A stretch of 64,000 nt of DNA from Candidatus Phyllobacterium onerii. Its GTDB lineage: Bacteria > Pseudomonadota > Alphaproteobacteria > Rhizobiales > Rhizobiaceae. Numbering within the stretch: position 1 is the stretch's first letter; each line of letters opens with the position of its first letter. This document shows positions 1-9,696 of this stretch, one piece after another. Location of the stretch: positions 1 through 64,000 of the forward strand of contig NZ_JAQMHX010000009.1 in assembly GCF_028331445.1 (NCBI RefSeq), given 5' to 3'. The position numbers and the translations under genes were made by a program. The notes beneath the pieces are model-generated. The model did not search any database. It was not told the origin of the DNA and worked only from the letters and a program-made list of their open reading frames with translations.

Positions 1-445
1 CTTTTTTTCAATAAATTTATCCCACATCACACCTTTTTTTTTTTCGGGTGGGCCCACAAACCCCCGGGTCTGGGGGGCGGGCCTTTGTTAACCCCAGCGC
101 CCCCGCCAAACCCCTCGACCTTGAAACAAATTCTCTCCGGCAGAACGATTCTATCTGGTTATCCTTTGCTCTAAGGTTAACTAAGATTGTAAACAGCCGC
201 GGTCATCCGCTCGGCGCTGCCATGCGCTTTGGCCGCTCGATCCTCAAAGGGAACTGATGCGTATCGCCAAAATTTACGGTCCCCAGACGTACGCCCCCGG
301 CGTCGCATCGAATACGGAGAATTGCATTGCTGGGAGACATGTCACCCGGCAGCGCTTCTATGTCAACATAATTGTAACGAAATCATGACCGACTGAAACA
401 ATCCGTTACAAAAATGTTGCATGACTGCATCAAATCATCGTCCGG
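1..445. other. Contig-end-like region without a convincing gene
   Basis: No supported gene was found here. The first ~120 bases are rich in homopolymer runs (T, C and G runs of five or more) and do not read like the rest of the window, which suggests a low-quality sequence end. A short open frame at 48-257 has no recognisable product. From about 120 to 445 the composition becomes normal, but no RNA gene, promoter or terminator is clear. Confidence 0.5.
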
Positions 446-583
446 GACTGAGCCGAAAGTTCGTCATGGGGCGACGAAATGGTGATTTTCGAGCACCGAA
501 GCGCAGCGTACATTTGGGTACATGAGCATCGGAGCACAGAAAAGCACCATTTGCAGCCCGCCATGGCGAATTCACGGTCAGTC
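446..583. repeat. Palindromic repeat element, copy A (diverged)
   Basis: An imperfect long palindrome of 138 bp. The outer arms begin GACTGA (446-451) and end TCAGTC (578-583), and pairing continues inward. An inner hairpin runs from ATGGTG (479-484) to CACCAT (545-550) around a GCGCAGCGTAC core. The core is shared with the copies at 41774-41915 and 53221-53362, but many positions differ. It lies directly after the stop codon of the cation efflux gene and could act as its transcript end. The Brucella Bru-RS palindromes (about 105 bp) are a known group of similar character; identity with them is not established. Confidence 0.7.
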
Positions 584-585
584 TC

Positions 586-1494
586 TCAGGCGAAAGGAAC
601 GGCCACCGTCCCGATAGGCAATTTTGCCTCGTCTTCGGGTTCGACATGGATGACCACACTGGCGTCCGGAATCTCTGCCATCAATGCGTTTTCGATACGG
701 TCGCAAATGATGTGTGCATCGCCGACGCTCATGTTCGCCTCAACCACCAGATGAAATTCAATAAAGGTTACTCGCCCGGCGATGCGTGTCTTCAGATCAT
801 GAACCTCTAGCGCGCCGCCGGCATTGGAAGAAATGACATCGCGGATGCGCATCGTCTCTTCCGTCGCCACGCCGACATCCATCAGGCCTTGCACGGAATT
901 TCCGATCACGCTCCATCCCTGCCAAAGGATATTGAGCGCAACGATCACCGCGAGTATCGGGTCAAGGATCGTCCAACCCGTCAGGATGGCGCCGACCAAA
1001 CCAGCAAATACGCCAACAGAGGTCACCACATCGGTCATGATGTGCTTTCCGTCCGCCTGCAATGCGGGGGATTTGTGTTTGCGCCCGCGGTTGATAAGCA
1101 AAGAAGCCCAGAACGCGTTGATGATCGATGCACCGCCGTTGATCGCAAGGCCAAGCCATGGCTGCTCCAATGTCCGGGGCGTCGCCCAAGCCACCCAAAC
1201 TTCGCGCAGGATCAGCAAGGCAGCGACCACAATCAGCACCCCCTCAAGCACCGCCGAGAAATACTCGGCCTTATGGTGCCCGAAGGGATGATTCTGGTCG
1301 GCGGGCTTGTAGCTGACACGGATTGCCCACCAGGCGGCGATCGCTGCCACTACATTGACGATCGATTCCAGCGCGTCCGAATAAAGTGCGACAGAACCGG
1401 TCACGTAATAGGCAGCGTATTTCAGTGCAAGCACCGTAATACCGATTAAAATCGACCAGCCTGCGATGCGCTGAACTGTGGTGTCTTCTGTCAT
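586..1494 (-). CDS. Cation diffusion facilitator family transporter
   Basis: A 302-residue inner-membrane antiporter expected to export divalent metal cations (Zn, Co, Fe or Mn) in exchange for protons. The family features are visible: a membrane segment with the SDALES motif near residues 39-44, the [13 protein letters not shown] signature near 68-81, the HxxxD metal site in HIMTD near 150, and a cytoplasmic ferredoxin-like C-terminal domain (about 215-290) rich in His and acidic residues. The start codon overlaps the trpE(G) stop in an ATGA arrangement, so the gene is probably translated from the trp transcript. The metal specificity cannot be read from sequence. A palindromic repeat follows the stop codon. 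Confidence 0.88.
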   Translation of the reverse strand: MTEDTTVQRIAGWSILIGITVLALKYAAYYVTGSVALYSDALESIVNVVAAIAAWWAIRVSYKPADQNHPFGHHKAEYFSAVLEGVLIVVAALLILREVWVAWATPRTLEQPWLGLAINGGASIINAFWASLLINRGRKHKSPALQADGKHIMTDVVTSVGVFAGLVGAILTGWTILDPILAVIVALNILWQGWSVIGNSVQGLMDVGVATEETMRIRDVISSNAGGALEVHDLKTRIAGRVTFIEFHLVVEANMSVGDAHIICDRIENALMAEIPDASVVIHVEPEDEAKLPIGTVAVPFA

Positions 1495-3677
1495 GCTGCT
1501 CGTATCTTTGCCCGGCGCGGCAGATGCGCCACGACATTCTCGATCATCCGCATACCAGCGTTGTGACCGAGTGTCATGATCGATTCCGGATGAAATTGCA
1601 CCGCCGCAATCGGTTCGCTTTTATGCTCGAACGCCATGATGACACCGTCCTCCGTTTCTGCAGTAACGATGAACTCGTCTGGCAGGCGAACCGGGTCGGC
1701 GAAGATCGAGTGATAGCGACCCACAGTGACTTCCTTGGGCAAGCCCGAGAAAATCTTACCTTGCTTGGTAATACGAATGCGCGAGGGTTTGCCGTGCATC
1801 GGAACATGCAGCTGTCGCAGCGATCCGCCATAGGCCTCGGCAAGCGCCTGCAAACCGAGGCAAACACCGAAGATAGGAAGTCCACGCTTGCGGGCTTTCT
1901 TGATCGTCGCCTTGCAATCAAAATCTTCCGGCGTCCCGGGTCCAGGTGACAGAACCACCAGATCCGGCTTGATCCTGTCAAATATCTCCTCTGCAACCGG
2001 CGTGCGCACGGTTGTCACGCTTGCACCGGTCTGTCGAAAATAATTTGCCAAGGTGTGGACGAAAGAATCCTCATGATCCACGAGAAGAACCGACAGCCCC
2101 TCTCCTACGCGAGCGACAGCGCGTTCCTCAGGCAAGACATTGCTCTTGTGCGCGTCCCGCACCGCCGCAATCATCGCCGAAGCCTTGAGTTCGGTCTCCG
2201 CCTCCTCCTCCTCAGGAACTGAATCATAGAGCAGGGTTGCGCCTGCACGAACCTGCGCGATGCCATCCTTGATGCGGATCGTGCGCAAAGTCAGGCCCGT
2301 GTTCATATCGCCATTGAAATTGACCATGCCGATGGCACCACCATACCAAGCGCGCGGGCTGCGCTCATTTTCTTCGATGAAACGCATAGCCCAGAGCTTC
2401 GGCGCTCCAGTTACCGTCACAGCCCAGGCGTGCGACAGGAATCCGTCAAATGCGTCCATGTCTTCACGCAAGCGGCCCTCGATGTGATCGACGGTGTGGA
2501 TTAGCCGCGAATACATTTCGATCTGGCGACGCCCGATGACACGGACCGAACCCGGCTCACACACGCGACTTTTGTCGTTGCGATCGACATCCGAGCACAT
2601 GGTGAGCTCGGACTCATCTTTTTTTGAGTTCAGTAGCTTGATGATCTGCTCACTGTCGGCGATTGCGTCTTCGCCGCGCTTGATCGTTCCTGAAATCGGG
2701 CAAGTCTCGATGCGCCGACCAACCACGCGCACGAACATTTCCGGCGAAGCACCGACCAGATATTCGTTATCGCCCAGGTTGATATAAAACGAATAGGGCG
2801 ATGGGTTGATGGCTTTCAGCCGGCGCGAAATAACCGACGGTCTGGTTTCGCAGCGCTCATAGAATGTCTGCCCCGGTACGACTTCGAAGAGATCGCCACG
2901 CATGAAGCTTTCCTTGGCCTTCTTGACCAGTTCAGCATATTCCCCAGGATTGTAATCGCCGCGTCCGGGTATCTTGTCTGTCGGCTTGAATGGCTTTGCC
3001 GCCGTATCCCGCGGAAGACCCTCGGTTGAAGCGCCAGCGAACGCATAGTCATAGCGGTCGAGCCAAGCCTTGGCAGCATGATGGTCGACCACTAGGATCT
3101 CATCCGGCAGATACAGGACGATATCACGCTGGTCATCCGGACGTTTCAACTTGTACTGGACTGTATCGAACTGGAACGCCAGATCGTAACCGAACGCGCC
3201 ATAAAGACCGAGATTGGCATCGTCTTCGGTAAAGAACAGACCAACAATGCCGCGCAGGACCGTGAACACGGAAGGTATGCGTGAACGCTCTTCTTCGGTG
3301 AATTGGCGGCTGGGCAGCGCAATCTCGAGTTCAAGCCTGGTCGCACTTGTACCTGTAACGGACACTTCCATAAGCGCCTCGATAGCTTGCTTGATTGGAG
3401 CCAAAAGAACTTCGCCGCGCTTGTTCAACGCCTCAACGGTCATATGGCGGCCATTGGAAGTTATCACGACGGGCGGATCGACGATCGCCGTATCCCAGCG
3501 CGTATAGCGGCCAGGATATTCGTAGTTAGATGAGAAGACGGCGCCGCGCCGCTCGTCGAGAGCATCGACATAGCTGTCGATGGCGCTGGCATAGGCCGTT
3601 GCTATGCGGGACCGCGTGATCGTGACACCGCCTTTGGTATCGAATATTTCCACATCGCCTTCAATTCTGTGCATCAT
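1491..3677 (-). CDS. trpE(G): Fused anthranilate synthase TrpE(G)
   Basis: A 728-residue fusion of anthranilate synthase component I (chorismate-binding, about residues 1-510) and the glutamine amidotransferase component II (about 530-728). It makes anthranilate from chorismate and glutamine, the first step of tryptophan synthesis. The TrpE part shows PISGTIKRG and the [17 protein letters not shown] stretch; the GATase part shows SPGPGTP, the nucleophile Cys in GVCLGLQ and HPES. This fusion is typical of rhizobia and Brucella. AAGGGAA lies just before the first of two adjacent ATG codons. The upstream trpL leader and terminator indicate attenuation by tryptophan supply. The downstream cation efflux gene overlaps by 4 bp. 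Confidence 0.97.
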   Translation of the reverse strand: MMHRIEGDVEIFDTKGGVTITRSRIATAYASAIDSYVDALDERRGAVFSSNYEYPGRYTRWDTAIVDPPVVITSNGRHMTVEALNKRGEVLLAPIKQAIEALMEVSVTGTSATRLELEIALPSRQFTEEERSRIPSVFTVLRGIVGLFFTEDDANLGLYGAFGYDLAFQFDTVQYKLKRPDDQRDIVLYLPDEILVVDHHAAKAWLDRYDYAFAGASTEGLPRDTAAKPFKPTDKIPGRGDYNPGEYAELVKKAKESFMRGDLFEVVPGQTFYERCETRPSVISRRLKAINPSPYSFYINLGDNEYLVGASPEMFVRVVGRRIETCPISGTIKRGEDAIADSEQIIKLLNSKKDESELTMCSDVDRNDKSRVCEPGSVRVIGRRQIEMYSRLIHTVDHIEGRLREDMDAFDGFLSHAWAVTVTGAPKLWAMRFIEENERSPRAWYGGAIGMVNFNGDMNTGLTLRTIRIKDGIAQVRAGATLLYDSVPEEEEAETELKASAMIAAVRDAHKSNVLPEERAVARVGEGLSVLLVDHEDSFVHTLANYFRQTGASVTTVRTPVAEEIFDRIKPDLVVLSPGPGTPEDFDCKATIKKARKRGLPIFGVCLGLQALAEAYGGSLRQLHVPMHGKPSRIRITKQGKIFSGLPKEVTVGRYHSIFADPVRLPDEFIVTAETEDGVIMAFEHKSEPIAAVQFHPESIMTLGHNAGMRMIENVVAHLPRRAKIRAA

Positions 3678-3721
3678 GAATTCCCTTGTTGCATCTGGCG
3701 TTGCGGGCTTCCGCGGTCAAA

Positions 3722-3753
3722 CAAAAAGGCCGCCCGGAAAACCCGTCGCGGCC
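3722..3753 (-). terminator. trp attenuator terminator
   Basis: On the minus strand, GGCCGC (3753-3748) pairs with GCGGCC (3733-3728) and is followed by a T run. This is an intrinsic terminator between trpL and trpE(G). The same GCGGCC hexamer occurs just after the trpL stop (3795-3790), so it can pair with 3753-3748 instead and form the antiterminator. These are the alternative pairings expected of a classical attenuator. Confidence 0.88.
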
Positions 3754-3797
3754 CTGTTCCCTTTTCACAAACATGCAAAAGGCTTTAGTGGCCGCTA

Positions 3798-3842
3798 TCA
3801 GCGAGCCCACCACCAGCCATTTGAAAGAATGCGCGTGTTCAT
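3798..3842 (-). CDS. trpL: trp operon leader peptide TrpL
   Basis: A 14-residue leader peptide, MNTRILSNGWWWAR, with three consecutive Trp codons placed 120 bp before trpE(G). Ribosome stalling at the UGG codons under tryptophan shortage would favour the antiterminator (3795-3790 with 3753-3748) over the terminator (3753-3748 with 3733-3728). The WWWAR ending resembles the Sinorhizobium meliloti TrpL peptide. There, both the liberated leader RNA and the peptide have reported trans-acting roles. No Shine-Dalgarno sequence is present, because the predicted transcript begins at the A of the ATG. Confidence 0.92.
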   Translation of the reverse strand: MNTRILSNGWWWAR

Positions 3843-3878
3843 GCGGTGATTGTTAGCGTTACATTGCAACGCTTGCAA
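3842..3878 (-). promoter_or_regulatory. Predicted leaderless trpL promoter
   Basis: On the minus strand, TTGCAA (3878-3873) and TAACAA (3855-3850) are separated by 17 bp, matching -35 and -10 spacing. Seven bases separate the -10 box from the A of the trpL ATG at 3842, so transcription is predicted to start at the start codon itself. A leaderless trpL transcript is known from S. meliloti. Confidence 0.7.
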
Positions 3879-3906
3879 CAGCAAAAGTATGAGCTTCCAC
3901 CAACGT

Positions 3907-5586
3907 CTAAAAAAGCCCCTCGATCAAACCATCACCATTCAGATGAATCCGCTCGGCCGAGGGAGACTTCGGCAAGCCCGGCATGGTCATGATTTCTCCG
4001 CAGATGGCCACAACGAAACCGGCTCCGGCAGAAAGACGAACTTCCCGTACGTGCACGACATGGTTTACCGGCGCCCCGCGCAGATGCGGATTCGTCGAGA
4101 ATGAATATTGGGTCTTCGCCATGCAAACCGGAAGATTGCCGTAACCAGCCTCTTCCCACTGCCGCAATTGTTCGCGCACACTCGTATCCGCATCCGCTTC
4201 TGCACCGCGATAGATGCGCTTGACGATAGTTTCGATCTTGTCGAACAGCGAAAGCTCATCCTCGTAAAGCGGCGAAAACTGCGCTGAGCCACTTTCAGCC
4301 AACGCAACGACCCTGTGCGCAAGTTCTTCGATCCCGGCAGAGCCTTGGGCCCAATGCCTGCATAGAACCGCCTCTGCGCCATGCGCCGCGACAAAAGCCT
4401 TCATGGCTGCAATCTCCGCATCCGTGTCGGCAGTAAAATGATTGATCGCAACCACGACCGGCACACCAAACTGGCGGACATTTTCCATATGACGTCCGAG
4501 ATTCGCGCAACCAGATTTGACGGCAGCGACGTTCTCTTGACCCAGATCTTCCTTTGCCACACCGCCATGCATCTTCATGGCGCGCACTGTCGCGACAATC
4601 ACCGCCGCCGCCGGTTTCAAACCAGCCTTTCGGCATTTGATGTCGAAGAATTTCTCTGCGCCAAGATCCGCACCGAAACCTGCTTCGGTGACCACATAAT
4701 CTGCAAGTTTCAGCGCGGTCGTCGTCGCAACGACTGAATTGCAGCCGTGCGCAATATTTGCGAACGGCCCGCCGTGCACGAAGGCTGGATTGTTCTCGAG
4801 AGTCTGCACCAGATTGGGCTGCATCGCATCCTTGAGAAGCACGGCCATCGCCTTGTCGGCCTTCAGATCGCGGGCATAAACAGGGGTCTTATTGAAGCGG
4901 TAGCCGATGATGATTTCGCCGAGCCGCTGTTCCAGATCCTTCAGATCATTGGCAAGGCAAAGAATAGCCATCACCTCCGAGGCAACCGTGATATCGAAGC
5001 CCGATTCCCGCGGAAAGCCGTTCGCCACGCCGCCAAGTGATGACGCGATATCGCGCAAGGCCCGGTCGTTCATGTCCATAACCCGCCGCCAGGTGATACG
5101 GCGCGTATCGAGATTTAGCTCATTGCCCCAATACACATGATTGTCGATCATCGCCGCCAGCAAATTGTGAGCGGAGGTGATGGCATGAAAATCGCCTGTA
5201 AAGTGCAGGTTGATGTCCTCCATAGGAATGACCTGCGCATAGCCGCCACCCGCAGCACCACCTTTGGTGCCGAAACAGGGACCGAGTGATGCTTCACGAA
5301 TGCAGACGATAGCCTTTTTCCCGATCCGATTGAGTCCGTCGCCAAGACCGACTGTCGTCGTCGTCTTGCCCTCGCCCGCCGGCGTCGGGCTGACGGCAGT
5401 TACGAGAATGAGCTTGCCATCCTTGGCACCACGTTTGGACCGGATGAACTGCGCCGAAAGTTTGGCCTTGTCATGGCCATAGGGAGCAAGATGCTCCGGC
5501 GGAATACCGATCTTGGCGCCGATCTCCAGCACCGGCTTTTTCACCGCGGAGCGCGCAATCTCAATATCGGATTTGACGATAGCCAT
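3907..5586 (-). CDS. fhs: Formate--tetrahydrofolate ligase
   Basis: A cytosolic 559-residue enzyme that uses ATP to join formate to tetrahydrofolate, giving 10-formyl-THF for one-carbon metabolism. Length and sequence match the family throughout. The ATP-binding P-loop [18 protein letters not shown] lies near residues 65-83, and the family stretches [35 protein letters not shown] and [16 protein letters not shown] are intact (given here as family landmarks around residues 98-132 and 260-285). AGGAGACGTCG precedes the ATG. It is transcribed toward trpL, with a possible terminator behind putA just upstream, so it is probably a single-gene unit. Confidence 0.96.
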   Translation of the reverse strand: MAIVKSDIEIARSAVKKPVLEIGAKIGIPPEHLAPYGHDKAKLSAQFIRSKRGAKDGKLILVTAVSPTPAGEGKTTTTVGLGDGLNRIGKKAIVCIREASLGPCFGTKGGAAGGGYAQVIPMEDINLHFTGDFHAITSAHNLLAAMIDNHVYWGNELNLDTRRITWRRVMDMNDRALRDIASSLGGVANGFPRESGFDITVASEVMAILCLANDLKDLEQRLGEIIIGYRFNKTPVYARDLKADKAMAVLLKDAMQPNLVQTLENNPAFVHGGPFANIAHGCNSVVATTTALKLADYVVTEAGFGADLGAEKFFDIKCRKAGLKPAAAVIVATVRAMKMHGGVAKEDLGQENVAAVKSGCANLGRHMENVRQFGVPVVVAINHFTADTDAEIAAMKAFVAAHGAEAVLCRHWAQGSAGIEELAHRVVALAESGSAQFSPLYEDELSLFDKIETIVKRIYRGAEADADTSVREQLRQWEEAGYGNLPVCMAKTQYSFSTNPHLRGAPVNHVVHVREVRLSAGAGFVVAICGEIMTMPGLPKSPSAERIHLNGDGLIEGLF

Positions 5587-5638
5587 CGACGTCTCCTCAA
5601 TGCTTCAAGAACGTCAAATAGCATCGTGTAAGCGAAAT

Positions 5639-5664
5639 GGGGATAGCCAGAAGGGACTATCCCC
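5639..5664 (-). terminator. Hairpin between putA and fhs
   Basis: GGGGATAG (5639-5646) and CTATCCCC (5657-5664) form an 8-bp stem with a short loop, 22 bases after the putA stop on the minus strand. Only a weak T run (ATTT) follows on the minus strand, so termination may be partial. Confidence 0.55.
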
Positions 5665-5685
5665 AGTTGCTGAGGATAAGAGTCT

Positions 5686-8600
5686 CTATTCGCCCATGGC
5701 AATAAGACTTGCATTGCCACCTGCCGCCGCCGTGTTAACGGAAACAACCTGCTCGAGTGCAAATCGTGCCAGGTAGGCCGGCCCGCCCGCCTTTGGTCCA
5801 GTACCGGAAAGACCAGAGCCGCCGAAAGGTTGCGTACCCACAACAGCGCCGATCGTATTGCGGTTGACGTAAATATTACCAATATCGAGCCGGTCGATGA
5901 TCTTGGTTACTGTCGCTTCGATGCGGGTGTGCAAACCAAACGTCAGGCCGTAGCCAGTCGACGCAATCTGGTCGAGCACCTTGTCGAGGTCCTTGGCTTT
6001 CCAGCGAACAACATGCAAGACCGGGCCAAATACCTCGCGCTCCAGCGCTTCCGGCCGGTTGAGCTCCACGATATGCGGCGCGAAAAACAGGCCATCTTTC
6101 GGTGCCTCGCCCGCAAAGCGCACTTTTTGTGACTTCCGCATCGCCGCGATATGATCTGTCAGCATATCGCGCTGTGCCTGATCGATGATCGGGCCGACGT
6201 CCGTCGAAGGCAAAGAAGGATCGCCCAAGGTGAGTTCCTTTGCTGCACCCTCGATCATTTCAAGCATGTTGTCAGCGATATCTTCCTGCAGATAGAGAAT
6301 GCGCAGAGCAGAGCAACGCTGGCCGGCCGATCGGAAGGCCGACATGACAACGTCATCTGCGACCTGTTCGGAAAGGGCTGTCGCATCGACGATCATCGCG
6401 TTGAGGCCTCCTGTCTCGGCGATCAGCGGAACAATCGGACCCTTCTTCGCTGCCAACGTCCGGTTGATCGCCCAGGCCGTGTCCGTCGAGCCGGTAAAGG
6501 CGACGCCTGCGATTTCCGGATGTGAGGTCAACGCTGCCCCAACGGATCCATCACCCGGCACATAGAGCACCGCATCTTTCGGAACACCTGCCTCGTGCAG
6601 GACGCCAATTGCCTCGTAGGCAATAAGTGGCGTCTGTTCTGCCGGTTTGGCCAAGACAGTATTGCCGGCGGCGAGCGCTGCCGTTACCTGACCCAGGAAA
6701 ATCGCCAAAGGGAAATTCCAGGGGCTGATACAGACGAAAGCACCACGGCCGCGATGCCGCAACTTGTTGTCCTCGCCGGTCGGCCCCGGCATGACTTTGT
6801 CCACGCCAAACTGTCTGCGAGCTTCGGCTGCGTAGTAGCGGCAGAAATCCACTGCTTCGCGGATTTCGGCGATGCCGTCATCGATGGTCTTGCCTGCCTC
6901 ACGCGAAAGAAGATCGAGAAGGCTGTCACGATTGGCTTCCAGGAGGTCTCCCGCCTTTTCCAGCGCCTTGGCCCGCGTCTCCACCGGGACACGCGACCAG
7001 GATGAGAAACCCTTGCGCGCTACATTGACGGCTTTAGCCGCCTCTTCAGCCGTTGCAAAAACCACGGTACCAACAGTCGAGCCATTTACTGGAGAGGCTA
7101 CATCCTGCGTCTTGCCGGATGGCTTCACGCCTTCGATCAACGGGACGGCTTTAACAGTCGTCGATGCTTTGGCAATTCCAGACAGCAGAGCTGCTAATTC
7201 CTTGCGATCGCCAAGCTCGACACCAGCCGAATTGGTGCGTTTGCCATAGAGCTTTAGCGGTAACGGGATGTTCGGATGACGATAGCCCTTGCCATCGTTC
7301 AGTTTCTCGGCCGGCCTTATCAACAACTCCGAAATCGGTATATTGTTGTCGCCAACCACGGAGACAAACGACGAGTTTGCACCGTTTTCAAGAAGACGGC
7401 GCACAAGATAGGCGAGAAGATCACGATAGCCGCCAACCGGCGCATAAATCCGGCAGGCGATCTTGTCGTTCTTCTCCGTGATCTGCTTGTAAAGACTCTC
7501 CCCCATACCATGCAGGCGCTGGAATTCGAAGCCAGTCTTGTCGGCGCCAGCCATTTCCAGAATCATGGCCACAGTCAACGCATTGTGCGTAGCAAATTGC
7601 GGGAAGATACGCGGTCGTGCATCGAGCATGCGCTTGGCACATGCGAGATAGGACGCATCGGTCGCTGGTTTGCGGGTAAACACTGGATAGTCGGCAAGAC
7701 CGCGTTCCTGCGCCCGCTTCACTTCGGTGTCCCAATAAGCCCCCTTGACCAGACGCACCATCATCTTACGGTTGTGCCGCGCCGCGAGCTTGTCGATGTG
7801 ATCGATTACATCAAGCGCCCGCTTCTGGTAGGCCTGAATGGCGAGGCCGAATCCGTCCCAGCCATCCAGTGACGGATCGGCAAACACCCGATCGATCACA
7901 TCCAGGGATAGCTCAAGTCTGTCAGCCTCTTCCGCGTCGACAGTGAAATTAAGATCGTAAGACTTCGCCTTTTGCGCAAGTGCCAGAAGGTCCGGTACCA
8001 GTTCGGCCATGACCTGATCATGATGTGTCGCCAGATACCGCGGATGCAACGCCGAGAGCTTGACCGAAATCCCCATGCGATCCGGTAGCTTCTTGTTACC
8101 GGTGGCGCGGCCGATCGCATCGATGGCGTCCGCATAGGATTTGAAATAGCCCTGCGCATCCTTCCGTGTACGAGCTCCCTCCCCCAGCATATCGAAGGAA
8201 TGGCGATAGCCCTTGGCCTCATTGGTGCTAGCGCGTTTCAGCGCATCCTTGATCGTTTCACCTAAGACGAAGTGGTGTCCGAGATAGCGCATGGCCTGCT
8301 TGGTAGCAGTACGGACAGTCGGCAGGCCAATCCGTTTGACCAGCGAGGAAAGCACGCCCTCCGGAGTTTCACCCGGTTTGATGACCTTCGCTGAGAGACC
8401 CAGCGCCCAAGCGGAAGCGGACACAAACCACGTATCGCCGCTTGGCTCATGCTCCGACCAATGACCTTGCTTCAGTTTATCCTCGATCAGCTTGTCCTGC
8501 GTTGCCGCATCCGGCACGCGCAGCAAGGCTTCCGCAAGCACCATCAGCGCCAGACCCTCGCGGGTCGACAAACCATATTCCCGCAGGAAATCCTCGACCC

Positions 8601-8778
8601 CACCGATACCGCTCGCTTCCTTGCGGATCGTCGTGATATATTTGCTGGCACGGGCATCGATGCGACGGCTGACATCTTCCGGCAATGTTATGGACTTAAG
8701 CAACGAGGCAACCAACGCCTGATCATCGACGGCATAAGGTGCAGAAAAATCATTGGTAGATGGCAATGGTGCGGTCAT
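5686..8778 (-). CDS. putA: Bifunctional proline dehydrogenase / P5C dehydrogenase PutA
   Basis: A 1030-residue peripheral membrane flavoenzyme that oxidises proline to glutamate through pyrroline-5-carboxylate. The proline dehydrogenase barrel spans about residues 100-470 (VRLVKGAYWDTEVKRAQ, RIYAPVGGYRDLLAYLVRRL motifs) and the aldehyde dehydrogenase domain about 540-1020 (catalytic Glu in IAETGG, catalytic Cys in SAGQRCSALR). It lacks the N-terminal ribbon-helix-helix repressor domain and the extra C-terminal region of E. coli PutA (about 1320 residues), so regulation probably falls to the divergent Lrp-type gene. GGGGAAG precedes the start. Confidence 0.97.
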   Translation of the reverse strand: MTAPLPSTNDFSAPYAVDDQALVASLLKSITLPEDVSRRIDARASKYITTIRKEASGIGGVEDFLREYGLSTREGLALMVLAEALLRVPDAATQDKLIEDKLKQGHWSEHEPSGDTWFVSASAWALGLSAKVIKPGETPEGVLSSLVKRIGLPTVRTATKQAMRYLGHHFVLGETIKDALKRASTNEAKGYRHSFDMLGEGARTRKDAQGYFKSYADAIDAIGRATGNKKLPDRMGISVKLSALHPRYLATHHDQVMAELVPDLLALAQKAKSYDLNFTVDAEEADRLELSLDVIDRVFADPSLDGWDGFGLAIQAYQKRALDVIDHIDKLAARHNRKMMVRLVKGAYWDTEVKRAQERGLADYPVFTRKPATDASYLACAKRMLDARPRIFPQFATHNALTVAMILEMAGADKTGFEFQRLHGMGESLYKQITEKNDKIACRIYAPVGGYRDLLAYLVRRLLENGANSSFVSVVGDNNIPISELLIRPAEKLNDGKGYRHPNIPLPLKLYGKRTNSAGVELGDRKELAALLSGIAKASTTVKAVPLIEGVKPSGKTQDVASPVNGSTVGTVVFATAEEAAKAVNVARKGFSSWSRVPVETRAKALEKAGDLLEANRDSLLDLLSREAGKTIDDGIAEIREAVDFCRYYAAEARRQFGVDKVMPGPTGEDNKLRHRGRGAFVCISPWNFPLAIFLGQVTAALAAGNTVLAKPAEQTPLIAYEAIGVLHEAGVPKDAVLYVPGDGSVGAALTSHPEIAGVAFTGSTDTAWAINRTLAAKKGPIVPLIAETGGLNAMIVDATALSEQVADDVVMSAFRSAGQRCSALRILYLQEDIADNMLEMIEGAAKELTLGDPSLPSTDVGPIIDQAQRDMLTDHIAAMRKSQKVRFAGEAPKDGLFFAPHIVELNRPEALEREVFGPVLHVVRWKAKDLDKVLDQIASTGYGLTFGLHTRIEATVTKIIDRLDIGNIYVNRNTIGAVVGTQPFGGSGLSGTGPKAGGPAYLARFALEQVVSVNTAAAGGNASLIAMGE

Positions 8779-8829
8779 CAGGCTTCCCCTTATTGATTTT
8801 TCCCATATAATCCAAATCTACTCAGTTAT

Positions 8830-8849
8830 TCTCACCAATGAATGTGAGA
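8830..8849. promoter_or_regulatory. Candidate PutR operator
   Basis: The inverted repeat TCTCAC (8830-8835) / GTGAGA (8844-8849), with an 8-bp centre, sits in the 111-bp gap between divergent putA and the Lrp-type regulator. Its position suits an operator controlling both genes. Assignment rests on symmetry and location only. Confidence 0.4.
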
Positions 8850-8889
8850 GATTACGTGTAAAAAACTACAAATGGGGAATATTTTAGCG

Positions 8890-9351
8890 ATGAAAAATTT
8901 GGACAGCCTCGATCGCAGAATATTGCGCGAGCTGCAAAAGGATGGACGCCTGACCAATACAGAATTGTCCGAGCGCATCAGCCTGTCGCAAACCGCTACG
9001 ACCGAACGGGTAAAGCGCCTGTCCCGCGACGGCTACATCCTTGGATACACGGCAAAATTGTCGCCCAAAAAGCTCGATCGCGCAATGCTTGTATTCGTCG
9101 AGATCAAACTTGATCGCACCACGCCGGACGTCTTCGCAACCTTTGCCGCAGCCACGCGCCGTAACCCGGACGTGATGGAATGCCATATGGTAGCCGGCGG
9201 CTTCGACTATCTGATCAAGGCCCGCGTTGCCGATATGGAGCATTACCGGCGCTTTCTCTCCGATATGCTGCTTTCTTTGCCAGGTGTCCGTGAAAGCCAC
9301 ACCTACGCCGTGATGGAAGAAGTCAAGGAAACGTCAAGCTTGCCGGTATGA
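8890..9351 (+). CDS. putR: Lrp/AsnC family regulator of proline catabolism
   Basis: A 153-residue DNA-binding regulator: N-terminal winged helix-turn-helix (about residues 5-60, LDRRILRELQKDGRLTNTEL) and C-terminal RAM/AsnC ligand-binding domain (about 65-145). It is divergent from putA, the arrangement seen for PutR in Agrobacterium, Rhizobium and Brucella, where it activates putA in response to proline. I chose the ATG at 8890 because GGGGA (8874-8878) lies 11 bases before it. The in-frame ATG at 8872 has no ribosome binding site. The name is by synteny and family. Confidence 0.85.
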   Translation: MKNLDSLDRRILRELQKDGRLTNTELSERISLSQTATTERVKRLSRDGYILGYTAKLSPKKLDRAMLVFVEIKLDRTTPDVFATFAAATRRNPDVMECHMVAGGFDYLIKARVADMEHYRRFLSDMLLSLPGVRESHTYAVMEEVKETSSLPV

Positions 9352-9696
9352 GTGTCGATAGCCCGCAACTCACCACATAAATTTTGCAACCGCACATTCG
9401 TTGTAGTGCGCAACCATTAACGGCATGTAGATGACGTTCAACGGCAAAAGCAGCAGTACCGGGCCAGCGGTGCATTGGAGGCGATAGGCTCCTCCAACTG
9501 CGGCAACAGCCTTGTCGTTCGAATTTGGAGGTGAAGTGATGTGGTTTAAACCGCTGAGCATCACCCTAGTTGTGAAAAGGATCCGGACTCGCTGGCAAGT
9601 GACCATCCGGATCCAATTCAATTAACTAGGAAAGGGGGCGGGCGAAAGCTCGTCCCTGCTCCAACGCCAATATAGCAGTTTACAAACCCAAGTCCA
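9352..9696. other. Intergenic region with two hairpins
   Basis: The 345 bp between convergent putR and the DUF2333 gene hold no credible gene. Two inverted repeats are visible: TTGGAGG/CCTCCAA (9475-9481 and 9491-9497), and a long hairpin at 9579-9614. One or both may end converging transcripts. An 83-codon open frame on the minus strand has no recognisable product. Confidence 0.5.
9579..9614. repeat. Strong inverted repeat
   Basis: GGATCCGGA (9579-9587) pairs with TCCGGATCC (9606-9614). Inside it TCGCT can pair with AGTGA around a GGCA loop, giving one extended hairpin. No T run follows on either strand, so it is not a standard intrinsic terminator. Confidence 0.6.

Noticed and set aside
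48-257. 69-codon open frame near the window start
   Set aside because: Starts in the low-quality region and has no recognisable features.
9370-9621. 83-codon open frame in the putR-DUF2333 gap
   Set aside because: No ribosome binding site, and it overlaps both hairpins.
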